A stretch of 64,000 nt of DNA from Haliclystus octoradiatus (lineage: Eukaryota; Cnidaria; Staurozoa; Stauromedusae; Haliclystidae): NCBI GenBank assembly GCA_916610825.1, contig OU744451.1:13623405-13687404 (forward strand), written 5' to 3'. The notes beneath the pieces are model-generated. The model saw only the letters and a program-made list of their open reading frames with translations. It had not been told where the DNA came from and made no database searches. Numbering within the stretch: the first letter of the stretch is position 1; each line of letters starts with the position of its first letter. A program made the translations under genes and the position numbers. Shown in pieces: positions 41,873-54,000 of the stretch.

Positions 41873-42278
41873 GGAGTGCAGCCTCATTTTTTGCTGTGGT
41901 ATTTTTAACAAAGCCATTTTCTTTGAATATGGTATTTGAATAATTTGCTATCAGAATTATGACATTCTCTATTTTTTAAATTATGTATTTAATATTTAAC
42001 TGTCCTTTCCGATTGATATTTTTGTTTCAAGTCATCTTGTAAATAGTGAAGTTGAGTGCTAACACGAGGATGTTCAGGTGGCACTTCAATAAAACTGCTA
42101 ATTGAAGAGAAGTAAATGAAATCATAGTGAGCTTCAATTCAAATTCAAGTTCATGATTCGAGTCAGTTCCAAGGCTTATTTTTAAACTGAATTTGATCCC
42201 CACTGATTTTTCAGATTATACATGTATGACAGGCCAAGATGAACGAAAAATAACAAGTTTAATCGTTGTTTAATCGCT

Positions 42279-42702
42279 TGTTACCTCTGTGGGTAATAGG
42301 AAATGTTGTCAAGTGACAACGCCCTTTTTCTGTAATTATGGTTTTAGTTTTCTGTGATATTTGTTGTTGTATTGTGATCTCCGTTGAGATAGGAGTATTG
42401 AAAGTAGAAATAATTTAATTTGCAACCAAAGTGTTTAAACTGTTGTTCAGTGTTATTTGTGAAGATAAACCAAGGTATTTATTCATTTTATTGTTAATTG
42501 TTATTAATTGTTATTTACTGATTATGAATATTTAATGTTATACTAATTGTTATTGTTATCTTATTTTAGAAAACCGTTCATTATTATATTATTCATTTGT
42601 TGAAAAATAGAGATTTGAAAATATCACTGCTGTTTTATTGCTTCAACTCTATTAACTTGAATAAGAGCGCGTGTTTCTGTTTCAAAATATACTGGTACAA
42701 CA
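42279..42702 (+). repeat. 5' LTR of the decayed BEL/Pao element
   Basis: Direct repeat of 48684-49113. It contains many ATTGTTATT words in its 3' half. Confidence 0.88.
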
Positions 42703-42792
42703 TAGTTTTCTTGATCTTCTCGTGGTTTATTGATGGATTCCAAGAATACGTGTGTCCTTGGATCGTCGTTGTAGTTTGTCCTTTGGCCTGAC

Positions 42793-45700
42793 ATGGTATT
42801 AACAAGGAAAGCTACCACAGAGATGGATGTTGACGTTTTGATAGAAGAGTGTAAAAGTTATATCGAAGAGTTAAAGAAGGCGTACGCCGAAGTCGATGCA
42901 TGGTCAGATGATGTGTCCGAGGTAAGCGTATTAAACGCAATAAAAGAAATCGACAACATATGCATATTATATTAATTAATACTTTAACCGATTCGCAAAA
43001 GGACAATCTTCGCAAAGAATATTTATTTCAATGCGATAGAAAAAATAGTTATGATAATAAGTTAAGTGTTTTTCACAGTAAATATAACGTGTCGGTGCTG
43101 GCGGCAGCTCGTGATAATATTAACAATAGACAGGAAATGGAAAACATCTCGATTGCCTCTTCAACACCGATCGAGTATAAGACGGGCTGAACAAAGGATT
43201 GTAACAGCAAAATTGGAACTAGACGCAAAAATTGCTGAGCAAAATGCAAACATCGCCATCGCCAATGCTAAATTAGTAGCAAGTAAAACGATCTCAGAAG
43301 CTCACGATATGCTAGATGATTTGCATGAAGATTCCCTGTTGGTGACAATTTATCAGCACGTGCCCGCTCTGTCGTTTCTATCAGTTCCGGACGTAATCAT
43401 AGTAATTCAACAAACAATAGGAATATATTAACAGACAATGAAATAGATAATAGTATTTCGAACAAAAGCAAACAAGCAGTTAGAAGTTCTAATGAGAATA
43501 TAAGCACAAGTTCGTCTTCTTCTATTGAACTAACAGCTCTTCATGAAGCTCTTTGTGCTGTTCAAAGGTTGAGTGCAACCAATGAATTACCGACGCCAGA
43601 AATAGTTAAATTCACCGGTAATCCTGTTGATTATCCGAGATTTATCGATAGATTCACCGATCTAATTGACTCTAAGCCACTTGATGAGAATCAGAAATTT
43701 TCTCGCCTATTGCAATTTTTAAGTGGACCTGCTCTAAAGGCAGTGGAGGGTTTTGAAATTACAGGCCCAGGAAAATTAAAATCAGCAATAGATCGTATAA
43801 AAAAGAAGTTCTGACAAAAACATGCCATTACTCATGCTTGCCTGAAGGTGTTAAAGGAAGGTCTTCCAATTAAAGCAAATGACAAATTAGCCTTCCAAAC
43901 TCTTTCTGACAATGCAAATAGTGTCTATTCAACATTGAAACATTTAGATTGTCTGTCGGAAAGAAATACAGGTGTAATTGCAAAATTAAATGAAAGGATG
44001 CCTAGATATTTTCAGACTAGGTGGCAAAAGGTTGCCAAGAAGATTAGAAAAAGAAAGGATAGGCAGCCTACTTTAAAGGATTTCATTGAGGAATTGGATG
44101 ATGAATCCGACGCCCTGAATGACACTATATTTGTTGTGGCAGCTCCAGTTAATAAGGATGTGACCGTTACTAAAAAAAATGTAGATATTGTAACCAGGGC
44201 AACCACGTTAGCAACAACAGGGAACATAAAAAATTGTCCACTTTGTACAAACGAAAATCATGTAATGTACAAATGTGATGTTTTTAAGGAAAAAACCATG
44301 GGGGAAAAAGTACAAATTATTAAGGATAACAACTTTTGCTTTGCTTGTTTACGAACAGGGCACATTTCTAGTAATTGCAATTTGTCTAAACCGTGCAAAG
44401 ACTGCAATAATAAGCATAACACCCTTATACACCGATCTTCCCCTTCTCAGGAAAGTAGTAATTGCATCGAAATTACACTGAAGGATGTAACTCAGCTAAT
44501 ACTGATGACTGTCATATTGATGAAACATCTATGATGCAGATAATCCCAATTACTGTGTTTGGTTTAAATAATGCTGCTTTGACAACATATGCTTTGTTGG
44601 ACTCAGGTTCTTCCGTGTCATTGTGTGACAAAGATCTACATGACAGGTTAGGGATACAAGGTGAAATGAAGGAAATTTGCCTAACAACTGTCAATGGGGA
44701 AGGGAAGGGAGTTAGAACAGCCAACTGTAAAATAGTGATTTCCAAAGTGCTAGAGAATAATGAAACACCTCGTTATGATGACGAGGTTATTTTAAATTCT
44801 GTATGGGTTATCGAGAACCTAAATGTAGGAAATAAGGTTAAGCCATGGGAAATAAACTTGTCAAAGTACCGACACTTAAACGGCATAAATTTTCCTTTAG
44901 TTGAAATAGAAAAGGTTTCTATGTTAATTGGTACCAACTGTCCTGATGCGTTGGTTCCTTTAGATTGTAGAAAAGGTGGGGCTACAGACCCATGGGCAGT
45001 AAAAACTAAGCTAGGTTGGTCACTGCTTGGTACAATATCTCAGTCTAATGATAACACAATTTCTGATGCTGTCAGCTTAAATCAACAGGTTGAAGGTTTT
45101 TGGTTGATTGATCAGTACGGTACTTTATCTGCTGAAGATGATGGTCTATCTGTGGAAGACAATAGAGCATTAGAGATGATGAATTCTACTCTAAAGTTGG
45201 TAGAAGGGCATTATCAACTGGGTCTACCTTGGAAGGATAAGAGTCTTTCTCTACCTAATAATTTTAATGTTGCAAAAAGAAGGCTAATGTACTTGAAGAA
45301 ACGCCTTCAAAGAGATGAAGATCTAAGACTGGCATACCATGGTATTATCAACAAATACTTGGAGAAAGGGTATGCAGTCCGAAAAGGTGATACAGAGAAG
45401 GCAGAGAATGTTTCAAGATTGTGGTACCTTCCACATCATGCTGTACTGTCACCTAAGAATCCAAAGAAGGTACGCATGGTTTTTTATGCGGCAGCAACAT
45501 ATGGTGAGGTTTCCCTTAATTCAAGTCTTCTTCAGGGTCCTGACTTGACAAATTCTTTGATAGGGGTCTTAACAAGGTTCAGATTAGGTAAATATGCATT
45601 TGTGAGTGATATCGAGGCAATGTTTTTACAGGTGAAAGTAGACCCTCGTGATTGTAACTCTTTAAGTTTCTTATGGTGGCCAGATGGCAATTTAGAGGCT

Positions 45701-48432
45701 GAGCCTGAAACACTTCAAATGGTGTCTCACATTTTTGGTGCAGTAAATTCTCCTTCCTGTGCAGCCTTTGCACTGAAACGCACTGCTATTGATAATAAAG
45801 AACATTTTTCAAAGGCTGCAGTTGATACTGTTCTTGAAAGTTTTTATGTAGATGATTGCCTCAAAGCTACTTCTCTCGAAGGAGAAGCAATTGCTCTAGC
45901 AAAAGAGGTGAAGCAGCTACTAAAGGTTGGCGGTTTCAACCTCATAAAATGGAACTCAAACAGTAGAAAACTGCTTTCAGAATTTTCAGAACAGGAGAGG
46001 TCATCACCATTAGTTGATCTAGATTTGGATAAGTTAGGTGTTGGCAAAACTTTAGGTGTAAAATGGGACGTTGATAAAGATTGTTTTGGTTTCAGTTGCG
46101 ATGTTAAGCAAAACCCCCCAACTAAGCGTGGTATATTGTCTACTGTTAGTTCTTTGTATGACCCTTTGGGAATGGCAAGTCCTTTCACTTTCAAGGCAAA
46201 ATGTTTGTTACAAGATTTGTGGCGCAGTGATTATGGTTGGGACACTGAACTGAAGGAGTCTCATCTCGTTACTTGGGAAAAAGGCTCATTGACTTGATCA
46301 AATTAGAGAAAGTAAGTTAACAAGAAATATTCTACCATTACCACTTGATGTTTACTCTAAGGTGGAGTTACATGCCTTTTCAGATGCATCTCAAGTAGGG
46401 TATGGAGCAGTCATTTATTTGAGATTGGTGAATCAGGATTCTATCAGTTGCTCATTTGTGATAGGTAAGAATCGTCTTGCTCCTTTGAAAGAGATCAGTA
46501 TTCCAAGATTGGAATTACAAGCAGCTTTGACGTCAGTTAGATTGTGCTCAAAGATCTGCAGAGAGTTGAGATTGGCTGATTCAACTTTGACATTCTGGAC
46601 AGACTCGACAACGGTGCTCAGTTACATCTCAAATGAAAGTAAACGATTCAAAGTTTATGTTGCGAATAGAGTAGGAGAGATTCGCGAGACAACAACAGCC
46701 AGTCAATGGAGGTATGTTGATTCTGCAAGTAATCCAGCTGATGATGTTTCGCGAGGGTTGTCCCCAGAAGAACTTGGTGCTGAAAGTAGATGGTTTGCAG
46801 GACCTGATTTTCTACAGAAGGATGAATCAGAATGGCCGGAAGATCCTCGTGTTATGCAATCATTAGTAAATGATCCTGAGGTTAAAGAAGATGCAAATGT
46901 TTGTCATACAACTAGTCAAGTGAGTGAAACAGGTTTTGAAGAGAAATTGTTCAGTCGCTACTCCTCTTGGGATAAGCTTAATAGAACCGTTGCTTGGATA
47001 CTCAGGTATAAGGAGTATCTCAGATACAAAGTAAGGTATAAGGATGAAAACATAAAACCTGCATTTTCTTTTGTCGATTATTTAAAGGTTTCAGAGCTCA
47101 GAACAGCAGAAAGTGTGATATTGAAGATTGTACAAGGTCAAAATTCTAGCAAAGAAATTTTTGAGCTAGAAAAAGGAAAATCATTGCCATCAAATAGCTC
47201 ATTGTTGAAACTTAACCCATTTTTAGACAATGGGTTGCTTAGAGTTGGAGGTAGAATAAATCAAGCACAAGTTGCATTTACCTTTAAACATCCTGCGATT
47301 CTTCCGAAATCCCATCATATATCGAATTTATTGATTAAACATTGTCATACATCTATGAGTCATGTTGGACAACAATCGACATTGTCTTTGCTTCGTACCA
47401 AGTATTGGATTATTAATGCTAGGAGTGCAGTTAGGAAATTAGTCAGAAACTGCATGACATGTATGAGATATGAGAGAAAGATTGGCGAGCAATTGATGTC
47501 TTCCCTCCCTAAATCAAGAACGTTAGCGTTCAAGCCTCCATTCTTTCATTGTGGCGTAGATTATTTTGGCCCTCTTAAAAAGTTAAAAGAAGACGAGGAA
47601 CTGAGAAAAGGTACGGATGCATATTTACATGTTTCAACACAAGGGCTGTACACTTGGAATTAGCGAGTAGTTTAGAATCAGATTCATTTATTAATGCTCT
47701 TAGAAGGTTTGCAGCAAGAAGAGGCATGCCTAGTGTGATGCATAGTGACAATGGCACTAATTTTAAAGGTGCAGATAAAGAACTTAAAGAAAGTATTGCA
47801 GCAATAGACCAGAATAAAATTTCTAAATTTTTGTTATACAAGGCTTGTGAATGGGATTTCAATACCCCAACTGCTAGTCATCATGGAGGTATTTGGGAGA
47901 GATTAATTAGGTCGGTCAGGCAAATTATGAGGAAAGTCATAGGAAGCAGTCTTCTCACTGAAGAGACACTGCTTACAGTGTTGGTAGAAATGGAGTCACT
48001 GCTAATTGCAGACCCCTAACCCCACTAAGTGATGACCCAATGGAGCTCGAAGCATTAACTCCAAACCACTTGTTAATGCAAAGTCAAGGACCACCATTGC
48101 CTATTAGTACTTTAGATAACGTGAAGTCTAATTACTGTAAACGTTGGCAACATGTCCAAGTGCTTGTCAATCATTTCTGGAATCGATGGGTTAAGGAGTA
48201 CCTCCCTCTTCTGCAAGAACGCAAGAAATGGAGTACGAAGAAGGATAATTTTGCATTAGATAGTTTGGTATTGGTCTTGGATGAGTCAGTACACAGATGT
48301 CAGTGGCCGTTAGGCAGGATTGTTAAAATTTACCCTGGTCGTGATGGCTGTGTAAGAACAGTACAAGTTAAGACAAGGTCTTCAATGTTAACCAGACCTA
48401 TTACAAAAGTATGTAGCTTGGAAGAAGTTTAA
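42793..48432 (+). pseudogene. BEL/Pao gag-pol pseudogene
   Basis: Open pieces in shifting frames: an N-terminal coiled coil (42793-43431, two shifts), gag DUF1759-like (43569-43814, PTPEIVKFTGNP), an in-frame TGA at 43812, zinc knuckles (CPLCTNENHVMYKC and CFACLRTGHISSNC, to 44534), protease and RT (44462-46297; LLDSGSSVSLCD, then FYVDDCLK), RNase H and integrase finger (46362-47663; HAFSDASQVGYG), integrase core (GVDYFGPL, then 47654-48019 with HSDNGTNF and HHGGIWE) and a C-terminal tail (48040-48432). The order and motifs are those of Pao-type pol. It cannot make a full polyprotein as it stands. Confidence 0.88.
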
Positions 48433-48683
48433 GTGAACCAGTGTTATAATAATAAATAGAAAATATAAAAGTACAAAAATAAATATTAATTGATTATAAA
48501 AATGTTAAAGTTTAGAAGCTAGTTATATAAGTGTGCATTATTAAATAGATTTAAAGATTTAGAAATGTTAAGGTAATTTTATTTGTATTATTGTTCATTT
48601 ATTGTTCAATTTCATTATCTTTGTATTAGACATTGTATTTAGATTTAGTTATGAGAACCCGAGTGTTCTCATGGGGGTCGGTA

Positions 48684-49113
48684 TGTTACCTCTGTGGGTA
48701 ACAGGAAATGTTGTCACGTGACAACGCCCTTATTCTGTAATTATGGTTTTAGTTTTCTGTAATATTTGTTGTTGTATTGTGATCTCCGTTGAGATAGGAG
48801 TATTGAAAGTAGAAATAATTTAATTTGCAACCAAAGTGTTTAAACTGTTGTTCAGTGTTATTTGTGAAGATAAACCAAGGTATTTATTCATTTTATTGTT
48901 AATTGTTATTAATTGTTATTTACTGATTATGAATATTTAATGTTATACTAATTGTTATTGTTATCTTATTTTAGAAAACCGTTCATTATTATATTATTCA
49001 TTTGTTGACGAATAGAGATTTGAAAATATCACTGCTGTTTTATTGCTGCAACTCTATTAACTTGAATAAGAGCGTGTGTTTCTGTTTCAAAATATACTGG
49101 TAGGCCTACAACA
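48684..49113 (+). repeat. 3' LTR of the decayed BEL/Pao element
   Basis: Direct repeat of 42279-42702, with an extra GGCCTA near its end (ACTGGTA, GGCCTA, CAACA). Confidence 0.88.
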
Positions 49114-49599
49114 GTGCTGCCACCTTACAGCCAAGTGTTAATATTCAAGTTCACTATTATAAGATTTGATTTTGGCTGCGGTTGATATCCATCAGACGCG
49201 GTCTGATGAACGAGGATTTCGATCTAGGCCTAAGTATCTTCTGATCATTCTATGCTGAAAAGACATAAATATGTTAAATCAACGATCACAATTAAAATTT
49301 AAGCACTATAATTTGTGTAAACTAGCATGTAAGCAACAATTGTCATAGTGTATTAATCAGTAGAAAATTAAAAGGTTAAAGGTATATAAAGACTATCGCA
49401 GAGCATGACAATAGAATCGCCGCACGCAAAGGTGCTGCAATCCTTAAAAAGCAGCCAGTTTAAAACAATAATGTCCCCGTTTTTCCGCACTGCCGACCCA
49501 CCGATAAGTTTCCTGTTACTTGCCTTACACACAGACTAAAAGAGCATTTTGATATCTGACGCTGTTTGAGTTCACACTTCAATGCAAATCGTCTTGATC

Positions 49600-49803
49600 C
49601 AGGGTCCGACAAATGTTTTATCCTTCTGGAAACCTAACTTTTTAAAAAACTTCTGTGAACTCTTCATCTGAAAGGCTTCTTATAACATTGTAATTTCTCT
49701 AAATTTGAGGAGAAAAATGTTCAATTCAAAATCAATTTTCTTCTGATTTTTGGTCAGCCTTCCAGAAACCTAGTTGCCAGGTTGATGGGTTTTGTCGGAC
49801 CCT
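49600..49803. mobile_element. MITE of the CAGGGTCCGACAAA family
   Basis: It begins CAGGGTCCGACAAA and ends TTTGTCGGACCC (inverted). The interior includes CAGCCTTCCAGAAACCTAG, shared with 21266-21382 and 31300-31345. The 8-bp flanks do not match cleanly. Confidence 0.7.
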
Positions 49804-50850
49804 TTTGCATTACGTGATCAACTTCTGTGACACGACAAGAAGATGCCTGATGAAAATATCAACGCTTTTTTTCTAGCATCCCAGCATAGAGTCAAGGATA
49901 CTCAGTAAAAAATCATAAATTAAATTTTTCACTGTTTATAAATTTTCTGTGACCTCAGAAATCATTGAAACATTTCCTTATTTACTGTTAGAAATGATAA
50001 TGAACAATGAAAAATGAAAAAAATCTGCCTCAAAAGCTGAGAAATTGTATGTTGACGAGAAACTATCAATGTAATTTTCATTGGCCTTAATTAGAGCCTC
50101 TATCCCGTGTTCCACTCTGGCATGGAGTTCTGACGTAATGCACACAGGATAACGGTGTTTGACTAAGCCTCAATGACAACAATTTTCACACTTTTCCAGA
50201 AGTTTGCGGTGCATTGCAATCGTTACTGTTTGGAATTTTGAAGTAAAATCTGGATTTTCCAACTTCACTCAACAAGTATCGCTCATATACTAAATTTCAA
50301 CCAAATCAGAGAGGGTGAGGAGTCACTGAGGATCAAACTGTGTGACTTGCCATGGAATGACATGACGGTATTATTAGCCCTAGCCGTACCCGTAGGCCTA
50401 GCTAGGCGAATCCATCATAACCATACATACCTTTTCTCTAATATATTAGGCCTATCTATTAATAACTATTTATGAAACTACAAGAAAGCCTATGAGGTAG
50501 TATAACTAACATTTTGACAGTGCTAATATTAACAAAGGATTTCTGAATGACCAAGAGATGAGATTGAATTTGAAATTGATCAAAACGCCATCATGAAACT
50601 GCCTGCCTAAATCATAGTATGCCTAGGCTATAATAATGTATAGCAAACAGTTCAGCTTTTGCGAAAAGAAGGAGGTGTCGTTCTATAATAATAATTGTAT
50701 CCAACCTTTCATTTATCAGTGACCACTTCTGGATAAATTGCCAAATCTTTTCAATGTCAGCAGAAATGATAACAACGATGTTGGTAACAATAACGGCAAG
50801 GCGAATTTGAAAATGGCGCGGACTGCACTTGTTTGTAAGATGCAGTTGGT
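49804..50850. other. No gene recognised
   Basis: Non-coding by inspection. The minus strand near 50690-50790 could hold a 5' non-coding exon of the KNL1-like gene, but its donor (GTTGGA) is weak and no SILK-type coding exon was found. Confidence 0.3.
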
Positions 50851-50856
50851 AAGAGT

Positions 50857-50864
50857 GACGTCAT
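50857..50864. promoter_or_regulatory. Palindromic CRE-like site TGACGTCA
   Basis: A perfect CREB/ATF consensus lies about 100 bp upstream of the ATG at 50963. Its place fits a promoter for the Tudor gene; function is inferred. Confidence 0.4.
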
Positions 50865-50962
50865 ATCAGATTTGACAAAGAGAGGCTAATGCAGGAGGGC
50901 AGCCGTTTGATCCAACAGGAAAGCCAGGAATGCATGTTATTGCAGATTTCTGAGATTGCAGC

Positions 50963-51016
50963 ATGGAGGGGGAAAGTTCTGAAGAGAAAGAAACTTATCA
51001 CGTTAAAGTCGTTAAG
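50963..51016 (+). CDS. Candidate first coding exon of the Tudor gene
   Basis: ATG in the context GCAGCATGGAGG, 18 codons, donor AAG/GTACAG. A short acidic-to-basic peptide, no domain of its own. Confidence 0.5.
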
Positions 51017-54000
51017 GTACAGCATTATACTGTTTGCTAGCTTGTAATTCCTCATTATAATGTGGGTTTCTAAATTAGGCATACTTCGCTGCAGCTGAAT
51101 CCTGCAGGCGGCAGGCCTTGTGAAAGACTGAAAGCCCAGGAGCTGACTTACTAGGACTAGGTCGCTAGACTAGGAGTCTAGGAGCCTGGAGCCAGGACTC
51201 AGCTCAGTCAGTTAGTTCCCTCACTCTCAGTTCCGGAACCCAATAAAATAGCCTTGGCTTGCCCTTTTGCTACATGATTTAATATGAAATTTGAGGCTAT
51301 GACTTGGGAGTTCCCGGAGTTAGCTGTGCGAATACAGAGTGATCCGGTCTGCAAAGCATGGCAGCTGCGCCCCCGAGATGGAAATTTTTCTCGTGATTGC
51401 TGCCCCTGGAGCTGCTGTTTTCATGAAAATTGGCAGTTAAAAATGTTTTTTTTTGTCATCTTCTTTGTACTTTTTTGCTGAAATAATGGATTTTGCCGCC
51501 CCTGAAGTCAAATTTGATCAGTTGCCGCCCCCGCCCCTAACTGTTTTTGGCGCTGCAGCCCCCGAGGTCTCGTCGAGATTGCCATTATTTTCAGACTGGA
51601 GAGTGATGAGTGAATTGTGGACAATATTCAAATGAAACTAATTAATAAGTATTTTTATCTCACTTTTACTTTGTGACCGGTGTCTCTAACTTGCTTTCTT
51701 GCGTGTGTGTGTTGCATTTCTTCTCAGGATTTATCACCTCTGAGCTCTGACTACGACAGTATGGTTGCTATTCGACACCGAAATCGCTCTTCGAATATTT
51801 GGATTTTGAGAATTTTAGTATTCGAATAGTATTTGAATAATCCTTACATGTGAACAATATGGTTTATTGTTCGCAAAAAATAGAATCAGTTTTTCACACA
51901 AGTTATTCACAGACAAATCTCATTTTGAATTAAATTCATAGTCGCCATTTTGTTTCGGACAATGATAAATATTGTGGCAATGTTTTAATCTTGATATTCA
52001 GTAACTTGTTTTTAGACATTTAGATATACTTGAGAAAGAAGAAAACACGTTTTCTACGAAAGATCGGCGATACAATTGAAACAAAACCAATTTGAACTAT
52101 GAATTTTTAGTTTGAGATTAATTGAGCATTAGATTAAGTCCCCAGTTTCACGATACCGTATTGGTTTTTATCCGTATTGAAAAAGTGCTTTCGTTGTGGA
52201 ATGCGTACCGTTTACGAAGCTGTTACACGGCAAAACGATACGATACGTTGAACTACATGGAAGGGGTAAAATGCAATCACGTTTGTTTAATTCCATTGTG
52301 GCCATAACTACGTAGCAATTGCTATGGTCACGAATACGATGTTCCGTATTGATTGAGTTCCACGATGCATTGCGTTGTGAAAACTGTTCCGCAGTAAAAA
52401 AAAATACGCTTGCTAGCATAGTCACGCTTCCCGAAGCGTATTGCATCTTATTCAAGCGTTATTGAAAAACTCAAACCCCTATCCGGTACGAAAATGATCA
52501 CGAATTCCGTCAATACGGCATCGTGGAACTGGGGCCTAACTCACTTCACAAAATTAAGTAAAAGAGAAATTAATTACCAACAAACTCACTTCCTTCTTTG
52601 AATTGTTTTTGAAATGAGTAAATAATCTTGGTGTATTTCCATTTCACAAAATGTGTCAATTTCACAGCAGCTGCTCTTGCCAACAGTAGGTCGGCCGAGG
52701 TTATTATGCCGATACTCATCAAGTCTGAGATCACTAACTGTTTAATAATAAATTGAATTGAATTGGAAGGGGAGGAAATCTCTGTATTCAGGTTTTTACA
52801 ATCAGAAGAAGAAGAAATTCTTCTTTTTCCGTGAAAGATAAATGGGAAGGTGCAACTTGTATCATATTTTTGTGACAATAAATGGACAATAACCTCTAAA
52901 TAAAAACTGTGAAACCGTTTGCATGATTTAATCGACCCAAAAAATTAGAATCCCGGAAAGAAAGCAAGTTTATCAGACCCTGCCGTGACGGAACTCGTAC
53001 GTGACTCTGACCGTGAGTCTGCTTTCTATATATGATCCGACTGCCATTCGATAATTAGCTCTATCACTCTACCAACATATTTCCATTTTTCCCCAACTTG
53101 AACTTATCTCATTGCATTAGGTCTAAAGATTTGAACATCCAAATGTCCCATTGCTTTTACTTTAGTGATTTATTTCAGTTTAGAAGCTATTTAATCAGAT
53201 TGATTTTTCTCCTTAATTTCATATTTGAATTTTCATCATTAGCTATTCAATGCTGGCAAATTTCATGTGCTTCAATCAGATAACAGTGGAGGGGGCTTGA
53301 AGTATACAAAGTTCATTGCAGATTTGAACAACTATTGCTCAATCGGCAATCATAGGCCTACTACAGTGGACATATATAAGGTGGGAATTGGATTCATATA
53401 ATAGGCTTGCATTTATTGTTAGAAATATTTCTTGAAATGCAAAATTGAAGATTACTGTCTGGAATTCAAATCAAATATATCATTCAACTATTATTCAAAT
53501 ATGATGCATTTAATTATGTACAATAATGTATCTGCAGTCAAACCTCTTATAACGTTCACCTCTATAAAGCGGCCACCTGTCTATAGTGGTCACTCCTGCA
53601 ACACCTAAATAATATTTTCTGTTGAATCAAACCTGTATATTAAGGGCACTTGTCTATAGTGGTCAATTTATCTACCTCTCATAGCTGGCTGTTATATACA
53701 GGTTTCATTGTATTGTGATTATTGTGATGCCCCAGGGTGTCACAAAAGTTTTGATCTTCCGGGAACGGTGTTGCTCGGTTGTAAACCTTCTGGGATTGAA
53801 TTTATAATGCTTCATAGCTTTGAAGAATTCATCTTAAAATTTTAGAAATGTGACTTGACTTTGAAGCAAGAATCATGAATTTCAAAACATGAAAAAAATA
53901 TGAAATCCAAAAATAATAAATTTGAATAAGAAAATAATCATGATAAGAATGGAAACCTTCTGATTTTGTGCTTCTGGCCTTCCGGGAACCAGGATCCCGC

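Larger units (their letters stand above)
37514..41877 (+). mobile_element. Gypsy LTR retrotransposon with TSD GGAGT
   Basis: The element proper is 37519-41872 (4354 bp), with 145-bp LTRs (TGTTG...CAACA) differing at two positions, and the exact 5-bp duplication GGAGT at 37514-37518 and 41873-41877. A primer-binding site begins TGGTACCAGAAGTGGAG at 37664, and a polypurine tract AAAGAGGAGGA ends at 41727. Order protease-RT-RNase H-integrase makes it Gypsy; the short LTRs resemble Mag-like lineages, not certain. Young, but its coding frames are broken. Confidence 0.93.
42279..49113 (+). mobile_element. Second BEL/Pao retrotransposon, decayed
   Basis: LTRs of 424 bp (42279-42702) and 430 bp (48684-49113) start TGTTACC and end CAACA. 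They differ at about eight bases plus a 6-bp GGCCTA insertion in the right one. The internal region has all BEL/Pao domains but several stops and frameshifts. A purine tract ATGGGGGTCGG precedes the right LTR. Flanking bases TCGCT and GTGCT are not a clean duplication. It is a different family from the 6140-12779 element. Confidence 0.9.

Noticed and set aside
49420-49470. AAILKKQP reading as the missing SILK exon of the KNL1-like gene
   Set aside because: It is on the plus strand, opposite to the gene, and lacks the SILK serine and basic context.
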